A stretch of DNA of 33,585 nt from positions 1 through 33,585 of the forward strand of contig SYHW01000063.1 of NCBI GenBank assembly GCA_005799065.1, in the 5' to 3' direction. Position numbers and translations under genes: made by a program. A model generated the notes under the pieces. That model was not told where the DNA came from and made no database searches. It worked only from the letters and a program-made list of their open reading frames with translations. Shown here in pieces: positions 9,127-19,219 of the stretch. Origin of the DNA: Bacteroidota bacterium. GTDB lineage: Bacteria > Bacteroidota > Bacteroidia > UBA7662. Position 1 is the stretch's first letter; each line of letters opens with the position of its first letter.

Positions 9127-11082
9127 TTAGTCGGGTAAAACCACAAAGGACGTTCGTCTGTTTTTGCTCTTACCGGTTTGGGACTCATTTTCGGAAATGG
9201 GTCGTGATTCCCCATATCCTTTGTAACTCATTCTTTTGGGATCAACACCTTGGACAACAAGAGCATCGTAAACACTTTTGGCACGTTTGCTCGACAGCTC
9301 CAAATTGGCCATATCCGACCCTATATCATCGGTATGACCTTGTATTTCCAAACGGATGCCCATATTCTGCCTTAGAAAATCGGATAACTTGAGGATTTCA
9401 GCGCTTGAAAAGGTATCCAGTTGGGATTCATTGGGGGCGAAAAACACATTTTGTAGGATCACCTCACGACCAGCCCGAATGGGAGATAAGGGAACCATAT
9501 AACGCTTATTGGCCGTATCCATATTCAGGTCAAAATGTTGGCTATGAAACAAATACCCACTCTTTTGAACCTGCAAGGCATAGCGTTCGCCGCGGGGCAG
9601 ACTCGTTAAAAAGCTGCCATCAGAAGGAAGGGTCTGCGCTTTAAATACAGATGCTTGGTCCGACAAGCGAATGATCTCTACCTGAGCCTCTATCGGGCGA
9701 CCACTAATAGAATCAACGACGGAACCTGCAACAAACGAGGCCAAAAAAGGCCTGAGATGAACGGGCAACTCAAACTGGTAAAGGTCACCCCGTCCGTAAC
9801 CACCCGCTCTCTCCGAACTCATCAATGCACTCTGACCTTCCCGCGTAACAAACAATCCGTTTTCTTCGCCGGTCGAATTAATCGGATACCCGAGGTTAAC
9901 GGCCAGAAGGAAAGAGCCGCTTGAATTTCTCCTCGCCATAAATAAATCGGATTTTCCCATGCCTGGGTGCCCGGTAGAGGTAAAATAGAGGGTTTGATCA
10001 TCGTGGTGGATAAAGGGGAACTTCTCATCACCTGGTGTGTTGATGTTAGAATCTAAAGGAATCGGAGTACTCCATACCCCGGTCGGCATACACCGGCTCA
10101 TCCAGATATCCGAGCCACCGCGGCCACCAGGCCTTTTGCTTGTGAAATACAATGTTCTCCCGTCAAAAGACAAACTGGGCTGCGATTCCCAATGGGACGT
10201 ATTGATGGGCGAACCTAAATTTTCCGGCTTACTCCAGCCAGCTGATGTGAATTTGCTGCTGTATAAGTCGCAACTGCCTTTGCCATCAGCCCGATTGCAG
10301 GCTGTGAATATAATCAAACGGCCGTCCTGACTCATGGTATGCCCGCCCTCATTGCTTGGGCTGTTTAAAGGTGGGGGTAGGGCTCTGGCCGAATCTAATG
10401 GCAGACCCATGACAAACCGCACACTCATCAAGTCCTCTTGTTTTCCGTCGACCAAACGGGTGAAGATCAGTTGCGAATGATCAGCATTATAAAGGGGTAT
10501 GTACTCATCGTCTTTTGAATTGACCAATGAGCCCAGGCTCACAGGAGCGAATTCGACAGGCCTTCGTTTGGCTTCTAAGGCGAAATCAGCGTCGATTTTC
10601 CCTTTTCGGGCCTCTTGAATGATTTCCTCAGGAAGTGTTGCGACATTCAATAATCGGCTCCAGTATGTTTTCGAGCTTTGAAAATCCTGATCGGCATGCG
10701 CCAGCTTTGCTAAATGCCAAACCGGTCGAAAAGACAGCTCGGGCTCGCGCTCATCTATCTTTTCAAAAGCTATACGGGCCTTTTCGACTTGACCGGCTTG
10801 GAGATATAATTCGGCTAAAGTAAGCTGAGCTTTTCCATATTGTGGGTATTTATTTAAGGTTGATTCCAAAACCTCAGTGGCACTTTCATAGTCTTTTTCC
10901 TGAAGGAATTTCAGGGCTCTTTGATACATTTCTTTGGCTTTTTCAGGAATAGGCGTTGTTTGTGCCCGCAATTGCGTATGCGGAGCTACAGAAGCCCATA
11001 TCCATGCTACGGCCCAGAACAGGAACAGATGCCGCGGAAGTCCAAACTCAAGACACCAAAATTTGTTCAATTTGGTGGTCAT
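9127..11082 (-). CDS. OmpA family protein with TPR and PD40/WD40-like repeats
   Basis: N-terminal TPR (YQRALKFLQEKDYESATEVLE), PD40-like repeats (GRTLYFTSKRPGGRGGSDIW; QTLYFTSTGHPGMGKSDLF), C-terminal OmpA motif (LEIQGHTDDIGSDMANLELSSKRAKSVYDAL). Confidence 0.92.
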   Translation of the reverse strand: MTTKLNKFWCLEFGLPRHLFLFWAVAWIWASVAPHTQLRAQTTPIPEKAKEMYQRALKFLQEKDYESATEVLESTLNKYPQYGKAQLTLAELYLQAGQVEKARIAFEKIDEREPELSFRPVWHLAKLAHADQDFQSSKTYWSRLLNVATLPEEIIQEARKGKIDADFALEAKRRPVEFAPVSLGSLVNSKDDEYIPLYNADHSQLIFTRLVDGKQEDLMSVRFVMGLPLDSARALPPPLNSPSNEGGHTMSQDGRLIIFTACNRADGKGSCDLYSSKFTSAGWSKPENLGSPINTSHWESQPSLSFDGRTLYFTSKRPGGRGGSDIWMSRCMPTGVWSTPIPLDSNINTPGDEKFPFIHHDDQTLYFTSTGHPGMGKSDLFMARRNSSGSFLLAVNLGYPINSTGEENGLFVTREGQSALMSSERAGGYGRGDLYQFELPVHLRPFLASFVAGSVVDSISGRPIEAQVEIIRLSDQASVFKAQTLPSDGSFLTSLPRGERYALQVQKSGYLFHSQHFDLNMDTANKRYMVPLSPIRAGREVILQNVFFAPNESQLDTFSSAEILKLSDFLRQNMGIRLEIQGHTDDIGSDMANLELSSKRAKSVYDALVVQGVDPKRMSYKGYGESRPISENESQTGKSKNRRTSFVVLPD

Positions 11083-11720
11083 CGCACGCCCAAATACTTA
11101 TGTGTCTGCAGAGATAAGCGCCAACTCGGGTTTTCCAACAAAAAAGGAAGAATGAAGTCTAAAGAAGCACGCTCGCGGCTCCATTCAGGTTGAAGAAACA
11201 GGGCGCATGATTGATTGACGCGTTCCGATTGCAAACGCGCCCATTCCAAATCCGTTTTGTTGTAAACAATCACTTTGAGTTCGTGGGCCAAGGGGTAATT
11301 TTCATCCAAAACAGGCTTGAATTTTTTGGGTGACAAACATATCCAGTCGAAATCGCCTCGAATGGGCCCTGTGCCAGCGGTTTCAAGCCAGATGGACACC
11401 GAAATCGCACGTAAAGAACGGCATAGGTCACCCAAATCGTATAAGGTTGGTTCACCTCCTGTAACCACTACGTTCTGAGCACCTGAATTCTGAACATCAA
11501 GCACCAGTTCATGAACCGTTTTCTGTGGATGAAGTTGGGCTGGCCATGACTCTTTTACATCACACCATACACATCCGACATCACATCCTCCCAGTCGTAT
11601 AAAGAATGCGGGCTTACCTTGATTGGCGCCCTCGCCTTGCAGTGAATAGAATGTTTCCATTACAGGAAGCAATCCCGTAGGCCATTCAGATGCTTGAGGA
11701 CCTAGTCCGTTATCCGCCAT
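11079..11720 (-). CDS. queE: 7-carboxy-7-deazaguanine synthase (radical SAM)
   Basis: METFYSLQGEGANQGKPAFFIRLGGCDVGCVWCDVKESWP with CX3CX2C motif, VVTGGEPTLYDL. Confidence 0.9.
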   Translation of the reverse strand: MADNGLGPQASEWPTGLLPVMETFYSLQGEGANQGKPAFFIRLGGCDVGCVWCDVKESWPAQLHPQKTVHELVLDVQNSGAQNVVVTGGEPTLYDLGDLCRSLRAISVSIWLETAGTGPIRGDFDWICLSPKKFKPVLDENYPLAHELKVIVYNKTDLEWARLQSERVNQSCALFLQPEWSRERASLDFILPFLLENPSWRLSLQTHKYLGVR

Positions 11721-12597
11721 AATGGCGCTTGTTTGCTGAATCGAGCGTGTTCCGCAGCAGCATAGAAATCGTCATGGGCCCTACGCCTCCTGGCACGGGG
11801 GTAATGGCGCTGCACCGAGGCGCTACCGTTTCGAAATCCACATCCCCCATGATTTTGTACCCGGAAGGACGTGAGGCATCAGGCACGCGGGTTGTGCCCA
11901 CGTCGATAACCACTGCACCTTCTTTCACCCAGTCGCCTTGTACAAAGCCAGGCTTTCCCAAAGCAGCAATAAGTATATCGGCTCTTTGGATGTGCTCCTT
12001 CAGATTTTGGGTTTTGCTGTGGCACAGCGTCACTGTGCAATTACCGGGCCGTGCCGATCGAGCCATCAATACACTCAAGGGTGAACCAACAATATGGCTT
12101 CGTCCCAGGATCACGCAATTCTTGCCCTCTGTTTCGATTTTGTAGCGGCGCAATAACTCGATGATGCCGGCGGGCGTGGCTGGAAGATATCCGGGCAAAT
12201 TCAGCAGCATCCGACCGAGGTTAATGGCGTGAAATCCATCCACATCCTTCGCAGGATCAATGGCCTCATTTATTTTCTCAGGGTTGATGTGATCGGGTAG
12301 GGGAAGTTGCACAATAAACCCATCGAGATCTTTGTCTTGGTTGAGCGACGCTACAAGCTCGAGCAACTCAGATTCCGTGATGGTGGACTCTTTTCTGATT
12401 AAGGTGGATTGAAATCCAACCCGTTCACAGGCTAAGATTTTGTTGTTTACATAAGTTTGAGAAGCACCATCATGGCCCACCAAGACTGCAGCCAAATGGG
12501 GGGGGCGCAGACCTTTGCTCAAGCGATTCTGAACCTCAATGTTGAGTTCCGAATGAATCTGAGCCGCGGTTGCCTTTCCGTCGATTAGGGTATACAT
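11710..12597 (-). CDS. folD: Bifunctional methylenetetrahydrofolate dehydrogenase/cyclohydrolase
   Basis: AAVLVGHDGASQTYVNNKILACERVGF, GFIVQLPLPDHI, DVDGFHAINLG, GRSHIVGSPLSVLMA, TPVPGGVGPMTISML. Confidence 0.97.
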   Translation of the reverse strand: MYTLIDGKATAAQIHSELNIEVQNRLSKGLRPPHLAAVLVGHDGASQTYVNNKILACERVGFQSTLIRKESTITESELLELVASLNQDKDLDGFIVQLPLPDHINPEKINEAIDPAKDVDGFHAINLGRMLLNLPGYLPATPAGIIELLRRYKIETEGKNCVILGRSHIVGSPLSVLMARSARPGNCTVTLCHSKTQNLKEHIQRADILIAALGKPGFVQGDWVKEGAVVIDVGTTRVPDASRPSGYKIMGDVDFETVAPRCSAITPVPGGVGPMTISMLLRNTLDSANKRHYGG

Positions 12598-14384
12598 CAG
12601 TCCAATTTTAAGACAGCTAAAAACGCATTTTGGGGAATTTCTACATTACCCACCTGACGCATTCGTTTCTTGCCTTTTTTCTGCTTTTCCAATAGCTTCC
12701 TTTTCCGGGAGATATCACCCCCGTAGCACTTGGCCGTTACATCCTTACGCAGCGCTTTGATGGTTTCCCTTGCGATGATTTTGGCCCCTATCGATGCCTG
12801 AATGGCAATTTCAAATTGCTGTCGGGGGAGGAGTTCTCTGAGTTTCTCACACATTTTTTTGCCCAATTCATAGGCTTTATCGGCATGGATGAGTGATGAT
12901 AAGGCATCAACCGGCTCTGAATTGAGCCTAATGTCCATTCGAACCAATTTCGATTGACGGTATTCGGTTAATTGATAATCAAAACTGGCGTATCCGCGGG
13001 AAATGGTTTTCAAGCGATCATAGAAGTCGAATACGATCTCACCCAAGGGCATATCAAAGCTAATTTCCACCCGATTGGTGGTGAGGTAAATTTGGTTTTT
13101 GATGATGCCCCTTTTATTCATGCACAGGGCGATAATTGGCCCAATGAACTCCGATTTGGTGATGATTTGTGCCGAAATATAAGGCTCTTCTATGAAATCA
13201 ATGGTACTCGGATCGGGCAGGTCGCTGGGGTTATTGACGGTGAGCTTTTTGCCCTTGGTAGTGGTGCAATAGTAGGATACGTTTGGAACAGTGGTGATTA
13301 CTGTCATATCAAACTCACGCTCCAACCGTTCCTGGATAATTTCCATGTGGAGCATACCCAAGAAACCGCAACGAAAACCAAAGCCCAAAGCGGCGGAAGA
13401 CTCTGGCTCGAAAACAAGCGAGGCGTCATTCAATTGCAATTTTTCCATGCTCTCCCTGAGTTCCTCGTAATCTTCGGTTTCTACTGGATAAATTCCAGCA
13501 AATACCATGGGTTTTACCACTTCAAAACCCTTGATCGACTCGGTCGAAGGACGCTCTAACGAAGTGATGGTATCGCCCACCTGAACTTCCTTTGCAGACT
13601 TGATTCCACTGATGATGTACCCAACATCGCCTGTAAGTACTTCTTCTCTGGGCTGGGGTTTGAGTTTAAGGATACCCACTTCTTCCGCGATATACTCCCG
13701 GCCGGTATTGATAAACTTGACGCGTTCTCCCGAACGAATCTTGCCATTAAATACCCTGAAATAGGCTACAACTCCTCTATAATTATTGTATACCGAGTCG
13801 AATATGAGTGCCTGTGCGGGGGCATGTGGATCACCTTTTGGGGAAGGAATTCGGGCCACAATGGCTTCTAGAACTTCAGCAACGCCAAGTCCGGTTTTTC
13901 CGCTGCAAGGGATTATTTCATCCCGACTGCATCCCAATAGATCCACTATTTGGTCGGAAACCTCATCGGGGTTGGCACCCGGCAAATCCATTTTGTTGAG
14001 CAGTGGAATGATGGTAAGGTCGTGCTCTAAAGCCAGATAGAGATTGGATATCGTTTGGGCTTCAATACCTTGCGAAGCGTCCACGATCAGAAGAGCACCT
14101 TCGCAGGAAGCAATCGCACGCGATACCTCATACGAAAAGTCGACGTGCCCAGGTGTATCGATCAAATTGAGCACGTAGTTCTGCCCATCCTGCGTGTAGT
14201 TCATCTGGATGGCGTGGCTCTTGATGGTAATGCCCCGTTCGCGCTCGAGGTCCATGTCGTCGAGCGTCTGTTCTTGAAGTTCGCGGGAGTCGACCGTTCG
14301 GGTCATTTGGAGCAATCGATCAGCGAGGGTACTCTTCCCATGATCAATATGGGCGATGATGCAGAAGTTTCTTATGTGTTGCAC
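12597..14384 (-). CDS. lepA: Elongation factor 4 (LepA GTPase)
   Basis: [51 protein letters not shown]; 595 aa. The start codon at 14384 is GTG. Confidence 0.97.
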   Translation of the reverse strand: MQHIRNFCIIAHIDHGKSTLADRLLQMTRTVDSRELQEQTLDDMDLERERGITIKSHAIQMNYTQDGQNYVLNLIDTPGHVDFSYEVSRAIASCEGALLIVDASQGIEAQTISNLYLALEHDLTIIPLLNKMDLPGANPDEVSDQIVDLLGCSRDEIIPCSGKTGLGVAEVLEAIVARIPSPKGDPHAPAQALIFDSVYNNYRGVVAYFRVFNGKIRSGERVKFINTGREYIAEEVGILKLKPQPREEVLTGDVGYIISGIKSAKEVQVGDTITSLERPSTESIKGFEVVKPMVFAGIYPVETEDYEELRESMEKLQLNDASLVFEPESSAALGFGFRCGFLGMLHMEIIQERLEREFDMTVITTVPNVSYYCTTTKGKKLTVNNPSDLPDPSTIDFIEEPYISAQIITKSEFIGPIIALCMNKRGIIKNQIYLTTNRVEISFDMPLGEIVFDFYDRLKTISRGYASFDYQLTEYRQSKLVRMDIRLNSEPVDALSSLIHADKAYELGKKMCEKLRELLPRQQFEIAIQASIGAKIIARETIKALRKDVTAKCYGGDISRKRKLLEKQKKGKKRMRQVGNVEIPQNAFLAVLKLD

Positions 14385-14389
14385 GGGGT

Positions 14390-14397
14390 CAAAGTTA
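14390..14397 (-). promoter_or_regulatory. Bacteroidetes -7 box TAACTTTG for lepA operon
   Basis: Matches TAnnTTTG; 5 nt before the lepA GTG (14384). Confidence 0.5.
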
Positions 14398-14462
14398 CGT
14401 CGAATACCAATTAAAGTTTGCTTAAATCCCCTTTTGATTTCAATTTTTGGGTACTGTTTGAT

Positions 14463-14470
14463 TATTTTTG
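14463..14470 (+). promoter_or_regulatory. Bacteroidetes -7 box TATTTTTG for the LamG/gliding protein gene
   Basis: Matches TAnnTTTG; 20 nt upstream of the ATG at 14491; no well-spaced -33 TTG seen. Confidence 0.35.
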
Positions 14471-14490
14471 GCAGAAATTAAAGTGTCCTT

Positions 14491-16986
14491 ATGAGATCGA
14501 TCCTCGGAATGTTGTTGGGTATGTTCTTCACGACCCAAGCGTTCTCACAGAACTACAACATCACCTCTATTCCTTATTCACCCGCCCCTTGGGGTGGCCA
14601 AAGTCTAACCGGTACATTTACCCCTGGCGCAGATGATGGCGTTTCGGGTCCCTTTCCCATTGGGTTTGATTTTTGTTACTACGGCGTCACTTATTCAAAC
14701 GCTTGGGTTGGATCGAATGGATGGGTTTCATTCACCGGAGGACAACCCAATACATACACCTCGGCCTCGGTGCCCAGTGCGGTTGCCACAGTCCCTAAGA
14801 ATTGTGTCATGGGGCCCTGGCAGGATTGGTGGTCTAATCTCAATGGCAATGGCAACATCAGCTACCAAACCGTGGGTGTGGCGCCTTTCAGGAAGTTTGT
14901 GGTGAGTTTCGAAAACTTACCGATGTTTTCTTGCACGCAACTATTGGGGACATTTCAAGTGGTTATCAATGAATGTAATAATTCGATTGAGGTCCACATT
15001 TTGAACAAACCTCCTTGCCCCAGCTGGGCGGGCGGTACAGCTGTATTGGGTTTGCAAAATCTAACCGGAACTGTTGCCCACGTTGTTCCGGGGCGAAATT
15101 CGACCCAATGGGTGGTTACCCCAAGTGCTCCCGAGGGTTGGCTATTTACTCCGGTCGGCGCATGCGAAGCCGACGTGTTCGGAGGCTTTCAATCGACCCC
15201 GCTCGCATCGGGCTTCAGTAGCCTCGGGCAAGATTTAGAAGCCTATTATGCGTTTAGTGGCGATGCCACCGATGAAAGCGGGAATGGAAGAGATGGCTCG
15301 GTCAATGGATGTTTGTTGGCACCGGATCGCAACGGATATGTGCGAAGTGCCTATCAGTTTGATGGTGTCGACGATTACATTCAGCTGCCGTTTGGACTTA
15401 CAGCGCCGAGCATGAGTGTATCTGCTTGGTTCAGGACTACGGATGGCCAGGGTGAACAGGCCATTGTAGATGCAGACAGTGCTAATTTATTTGGAAACAG
15501 TATTCTCTTGGGATATCAGGCTGCCAACAATCGTCTGGATGCGCGATATCATGACGGCACTTATTCCACGACTTCGGTTTGTGATACAGGTCGATGGTAT
15601 CATGTGGTGGCCGTGTGGGAACCCGGACAGGTATCCACCTATCTCGATGGAAACCTCATTGGAACGAGCACATTTGCACAAGGAGTTAACGAGGGGGCCT
15701 TGTATACGATTGGACGACATACAGCGGCGGCGCCCAAATGGTTTACGGGTCGAATAGATGAAGTTGGTTTTTGGAGTCGGGCACTCAACGGCGGTGAAAT
15801 AAGAAATTTATACAATTCTGGCAAGTATACGGTCGTTGAAGTCCCGTGCTTTTCTGACAGTATTGTGCTTAAAGTGCGTGTGGGTACGGTTCTATGCTCA
15901 TCGGTCGACGTAGGGGGTTCCGAATTTCGGCTGTACACGCCTTCAGGCTCATTGATCCCTATTGATAGTGTTTTTTATGTTTGCAGTAATGGTCGTACTG
16001 ACAGCCTTTTTATTAGACTTCGACAGGAATTAATTTACAATGGCGACCATCATTTGGTGATTCGAAATGGACGGGATGGTGATGCCATCCTGGCCGAATG
16101 TGGAACGGGTGCCGATCCTTTCGATACCATAGTTGTTCGCGTTCAGGGCTGCTACGAATACAACACACCCATTCATATGCGCAATGCAACCGTTTCGCGC
16201 GACAATCAGTTCATCGATCTGACCTGGAACATGCCTGCCGATTTTGATTCAAGTTATTTTGATATGTATCGGGTCTATATGAATGATCGGCCTGGAGGCA
16301 CGATTTGGCGCGAAATTGTTCGTCTAGATAGTATAAGCGACACGACAGTTGTTGTACGAGAATTTGAGCCTAAAGATGAAACGCGCGATTTCCGGGTGGT
16401 ATTGCGCATGAAAATTTATGGTGATGTTATGGCCCGCGGGGATTCAGCGAATAATATTTGGTTGAGGGGGGGGGATGCAACGCTCACGGATGGAAACCGG
16501 GGTCGGGCATTATTAACTTGGTCTCCCTACAAGCCGTGGTCGGGTACATACGATGTCTATTTAGCTACTGCACAGGATACAGGAGTAGGAGAGCTTATTG
16601 GATCAACAAGCGACACTAGTTTTTCATTTGATAAACCCATCCGACCTGGTTTTTATGTGCTGCGTGTCACTACCCAACATCCAACGGATCCTTTTCGTGC
16701 ATGGAGCAATTATGTGCCCTTTGAGATTAAATTACGGGAGGTTGATGTAAAAAACGTTGTAACGCCTAATGGGGATGGCATCAATGATTTCTTTCATATC
16801 GAGGAAATAGAATACTTCCCCGATTCATACCTGACTCTTTTTAACCGCTGGGGACAAATCGTTTTTGAGCAGGCCGCATATCAAAATGACTATAGTCCAA
16901 CCGATTTAGAGGCGGGAACATATATTTATGTTTTAACGATTCCGGGAAAACCTGATTTGACGGGGGCGATGCGGGTTGTACGTTGA
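14491..16986 (+). CDS. Secreted LamG-domain protein with type-B gliding motility-associated C-terminal domain (T9SS substrate)
   Basis: Signal peptide; LamG-like region (YYAFSGDATDESGNGRDGSV...YQFDGVDDYIQLP...WYHVVAVWEPGQVSTYLDGNLIGT...GRIDEVGFWSRAL); C-terminal NVVTPNGDGINDFFHIEEIEYFPDSYLTLFNRWGQIVFE. Confidence 0.88.
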   Translation: MRSILGMLLGMFFTTQAFSQNYNITSIPYSPAPWGGQSLTGTFTPGADDGVSGPFPIGFDFCYYGVTYSNAWVGSNGWVSFTGGQPNTYTSASVPSAVATVPKNCVMGPWQDWWSNLNGNGNISYQTVGVAPFRKFVVSFENLPMFSCTQLLGTFQVVINECNNSIEVHILNKPPCPSWAGGTAVLGLQNLTGTVAHVVPGRNSTQWVVTPSAPEGWLFTPVGACEADVFGGFQSTPLASGFSSLGQDLEAYYAFSGDATDESGNGRDGSVNGCLLAPDRNGYVRSAYQFDGVDDYIQLPFGLTAPSMSVSAWFRTTDGQGEQAIVDADSANLFGNSILLGYQAANNRLDARYHDGTYSTTSVCDTGRWYHVVAVWEPGQVSTYLDGNLIGTSTFAQGVNEGALYTIGRHTAAAPKWFTGRIDEVGFWSRALNGGEIRNLYNSGKYTVVEVPCFSDSIVLKVRVGTVLCSSVDVGGSEFRLYTPSGSLIPIDSVFYVCSNGRTDSLFIRLRQELIYNGDHHLVIRNGRDGDAILAECGTGADPFDTIVVRVQGCYEYNTPIHMRNATVSRDNQFIDLTWNMPADFDSSYFDMYRVYMNDRPGGTIWREIVRLDSISDTTVVVREFEPKDETRDFRVVLRMKIYGDVMARGDSANNIWLRGGDATLTDGNRGRALLTWSPYKPWSGTYDVYLATAQDTGVGELIGSTSDTSFSFDKPIRPGFYVLRVTTQHPTDPFRAWSNYVPFEIKLREVDVKNVVTPNGDGINDFFHIEEIEYFPDSYLTLFNRWGQIVFEQAAYQNDYSPTDLEAGTYIYVLTIPGKPDLTGAMRVVR

Positions 16987-17053
16987 TATGAATATCTAGT
17001 TTAATTTTTATTTAATTTTTTGCAACCTACCTTAGCGAGGTAATTTATATTTC

Positions 17054-19183
17054 ATGAAGAACATTTTAACTTTATACCGATTGTTGTTCACTGTTTTGGT
17101 GGTGACTGGTTTTGGCATAGATGCCCATGCGACACACCTGGCTGGTGGGAGCATTCAATACAGACGCACCACAGTTGCAAACCAATATATTATTACCCTG
17201 ACCCTCTATAATGATTGTTCCGGTATTCAAAACCAAATCCCGTTCAACAACGCGAATTCAATTGTTTATTATCGCAATAGTTGTGGTGGCGCGCCGGTGC
17301 CCCTAACCGTTACATGGTTGCCAGGAACCGGGCAAGAAGTTCCTACGGCCTGTGTCACAGACCCCAGTACCTGCCAAGGTGGACAACGATATGGTCTTAG
17401 GAAATACGTATGGGAAGGTACCGTTACGCTTCCATTTAGCACAACCAATACAACCTGTAATGAGTGGTATTTTACCTGGGGCAATCAGAATAATGCAAAC
17501 ACGGGATATTGTTGCCGAAACAACAGCAACACACTGCAAGGAGCCTTGAACACGAATTTCTTTGTTGACTCATACCTCAACAATAACGCGGTGAACGGTA
17601 ACACCTCGGCAACCTTTGCAGGAGCATCAATCCCTGCTTATTGCATCAATGAGCCCATTAATGTTATTTTTGATGTAAGCGAAATTGAGGGTGATTCGAT
17701 AGTATACAGCTTGGTTCCCGCTCTTCAAGCGTATAATACCAATGTGAACTACGCCCCAAACTACTCTGCCGCGCTTCCGGCGATTACAGTCGGCGGGGTC
17801 ATCAACATTAACCCGACGAATGGTAACTTATCGTTTCTATCGGCCAATCCACAAACCTCCTTATTCGCACTCAAGGTAGATGAGTACCGTGCGGGTACCC
17901 TCGTGGGTTATGTAAAAATCGATATTCAAGTTATTTTGGGTGTAGGTAGATTTTGCGACAATGTGACACCGTCTTATAGGTATGATACAGTGGCCCGTGG
18001 ATGTGGAACATGGGATAGTTTAAACTACCAACTTGAGTTGCGTTCAAGGGTGCAATGTACATCGGTAGCACGTGATGGTTCCGACTTTCGGTTATACAGG
18101 CCTAATGGTCAGTTGATCCAAATTCAATCGGCCAGTCCAGATTCATGCGACTCACAGGATCGTACACGATATATCGATTTTGTTTTCGCAGAACCTCTTG
18201 ATCAGAATGGGTATTACAGCTTGGTATCGCGCAATGGGTCAGATGGTAACACGCTAGGAAATCAGTGTGATCTTTTTATGCCTTTATATGATACAATGTT
18301 GTTTTATGTATCTGACTGTTTCTTTTATGACCGGCCAATGACGCTGACCAATGTCAGCGTTGATTCACTAAATCCGGCACATCTTTATGTTAATTGGTCT
18401 GCTCCCGATAGCTTTGACTATAACTACTTCGTTGCGTACAATTTGTTCAGAGCAGCTCCTGGTGAAAATATTTTACCCCTTTCTGCCCGCATGCATCAAG
18501 AACCAAATTCTAATGTTCTTTCCTTCTATGATTATAGCAGTCCGGTGAATCCAAAAGACGGACCTATTCGCTACAACGTGAATATGCGCATGACCGATGG
18601 CAATGAAACGCGTCGTTCAAATACCATAGCATCCATTCGATTGGATGGCGCTTTTGCTTCCGTTGCTCCGGAAAATCGTATGGTAGACCTCATATGGACA
18701 TCCTACAACGGCTGGTCTAATCCGGAATATGCAGTTCAGTGGTTCGATTATAAAAACCCCGATCAAGGCTGGGTAGTCGTGGCTGGTCCCACCACAGACA
18801 CGACCATTCGTTACGAACGCCCTCGGCCTAAAGGTAAATACGCCGTACGCGTAAGAACAATTTCTCCAGATGGAATCCTGCGTTCTTATTCGAATCCTAT
18901 TGATTTCGAGATGCCCTCAAGGCCTGTTGAGATTCCCAATGTAATTACTCCCAATGGAGATAATATCAATGATGTTCTGGTTATTGAAAATCTGGATTAT
19001 TTCCCAGGTGCGATATTTCGGGTGTATAATCGTTGGGGACAAAAAGTATACGAATCGACCGATTATCAAAATAACTGGGGGGGTAATGGTTTAGAATCGG
19101 GTAGTTACTTCTATGAATTAATCATTACGGAGGATGGTCAACAGCAACAATACAAGGGAACTATGCGCATCGTTCGGGGGTAG
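17054..19183 (+). CDS. Secreted protein with type-B gliding motility-associated C-terminal domain (T9SS substrate)
   Basis: Signal peptide; THLAGGSIQYRR N-terminal module common in Bacteroidetes gliding-associated proteins; C-terminal NVITPNGDNINDVLVIENLDYFPGAIFRVYNRWGQKVYES. Confidence 0.88.
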   Translation: MKNILTLYRLLFTVLVVTGFGIDAHATHLAGGSIQYRRTTVANQYIITLTLYNDCSGIQNQIPFNNANSIVYYRNSCGGAPVPLTVTWLPGTGQEVPTACVTDPSTCQGGQRYGLRKYVWEGTVTLPFSTTNTTCNEWYFTWGNQNNANTGYCCRNNSNTLQGALNTNFFVDSYLNNNAVNGNTSATFAGASIPAYCINEPINVIFDVSEIEGDSIVYSLVPALQAYNTNVNYAPNYSAALPAITVGGVININPTNGNLSFLSANPQTSLFALKVDEYRAGTLVGYVKIDIQVILGVGRFCDNVTPSYRYDTVARGCGTWDSLNYQLELRSRVQCTSVARDGSDFRLYRPNGQLIQIQSASPDSCDSQDRTRYIDFVFAEPLDQNGYYSLVSRNGSDGNTLGNQCDLFMPLYDTMLFYVSDCFFYDRPMTLTNVSVDSLNPAHLYVNWSAPDSFDYNYFVAYNLFRAAPGENILPLSARMHQEPNSNVLSFYDYSSPVNPKDGPIRYNVNMRMTDGNETRRSNTIASIRLDGAFASVAPENRMVDLIWTSYNGWSNPEYAVQWFDYKNPDQGWVVVAGPTTDTTIRYERPRPKGKYAVRVRTISPDGILRSYSNPIDFEMPSRPVEIPNVITPNGDNINDVLVIENLDYFPGAIFRVYNRWGQKVYESTDYQNNWGGNGLESGSYFYELIITEDGQQQQYKGTMRIVRG

Positions 19184-19219
19184 CAAGATCGTTGCGTGGG
19201 TGTCATTCCCATCTAATCT

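Noticed and set aside
12498-12505. G8 tract in folD (and G7 in mreB 24901-24907) as phase-variation sites
   Set aside because: Housekeeping genes where frameshifts would probably be harmful; kept only as controls for the poly-G finding in the surface genes.
12972-13559. 195-aa plus-strand ORF
   Set aside because: Antisense to the well-supported lepA coding sequence with no recognisable motif; most likely a shadow ORF. Other antisense ORFs in the track (e.g. 4153-4629, 3934-4116, 5735-6028) were rejected likewise.
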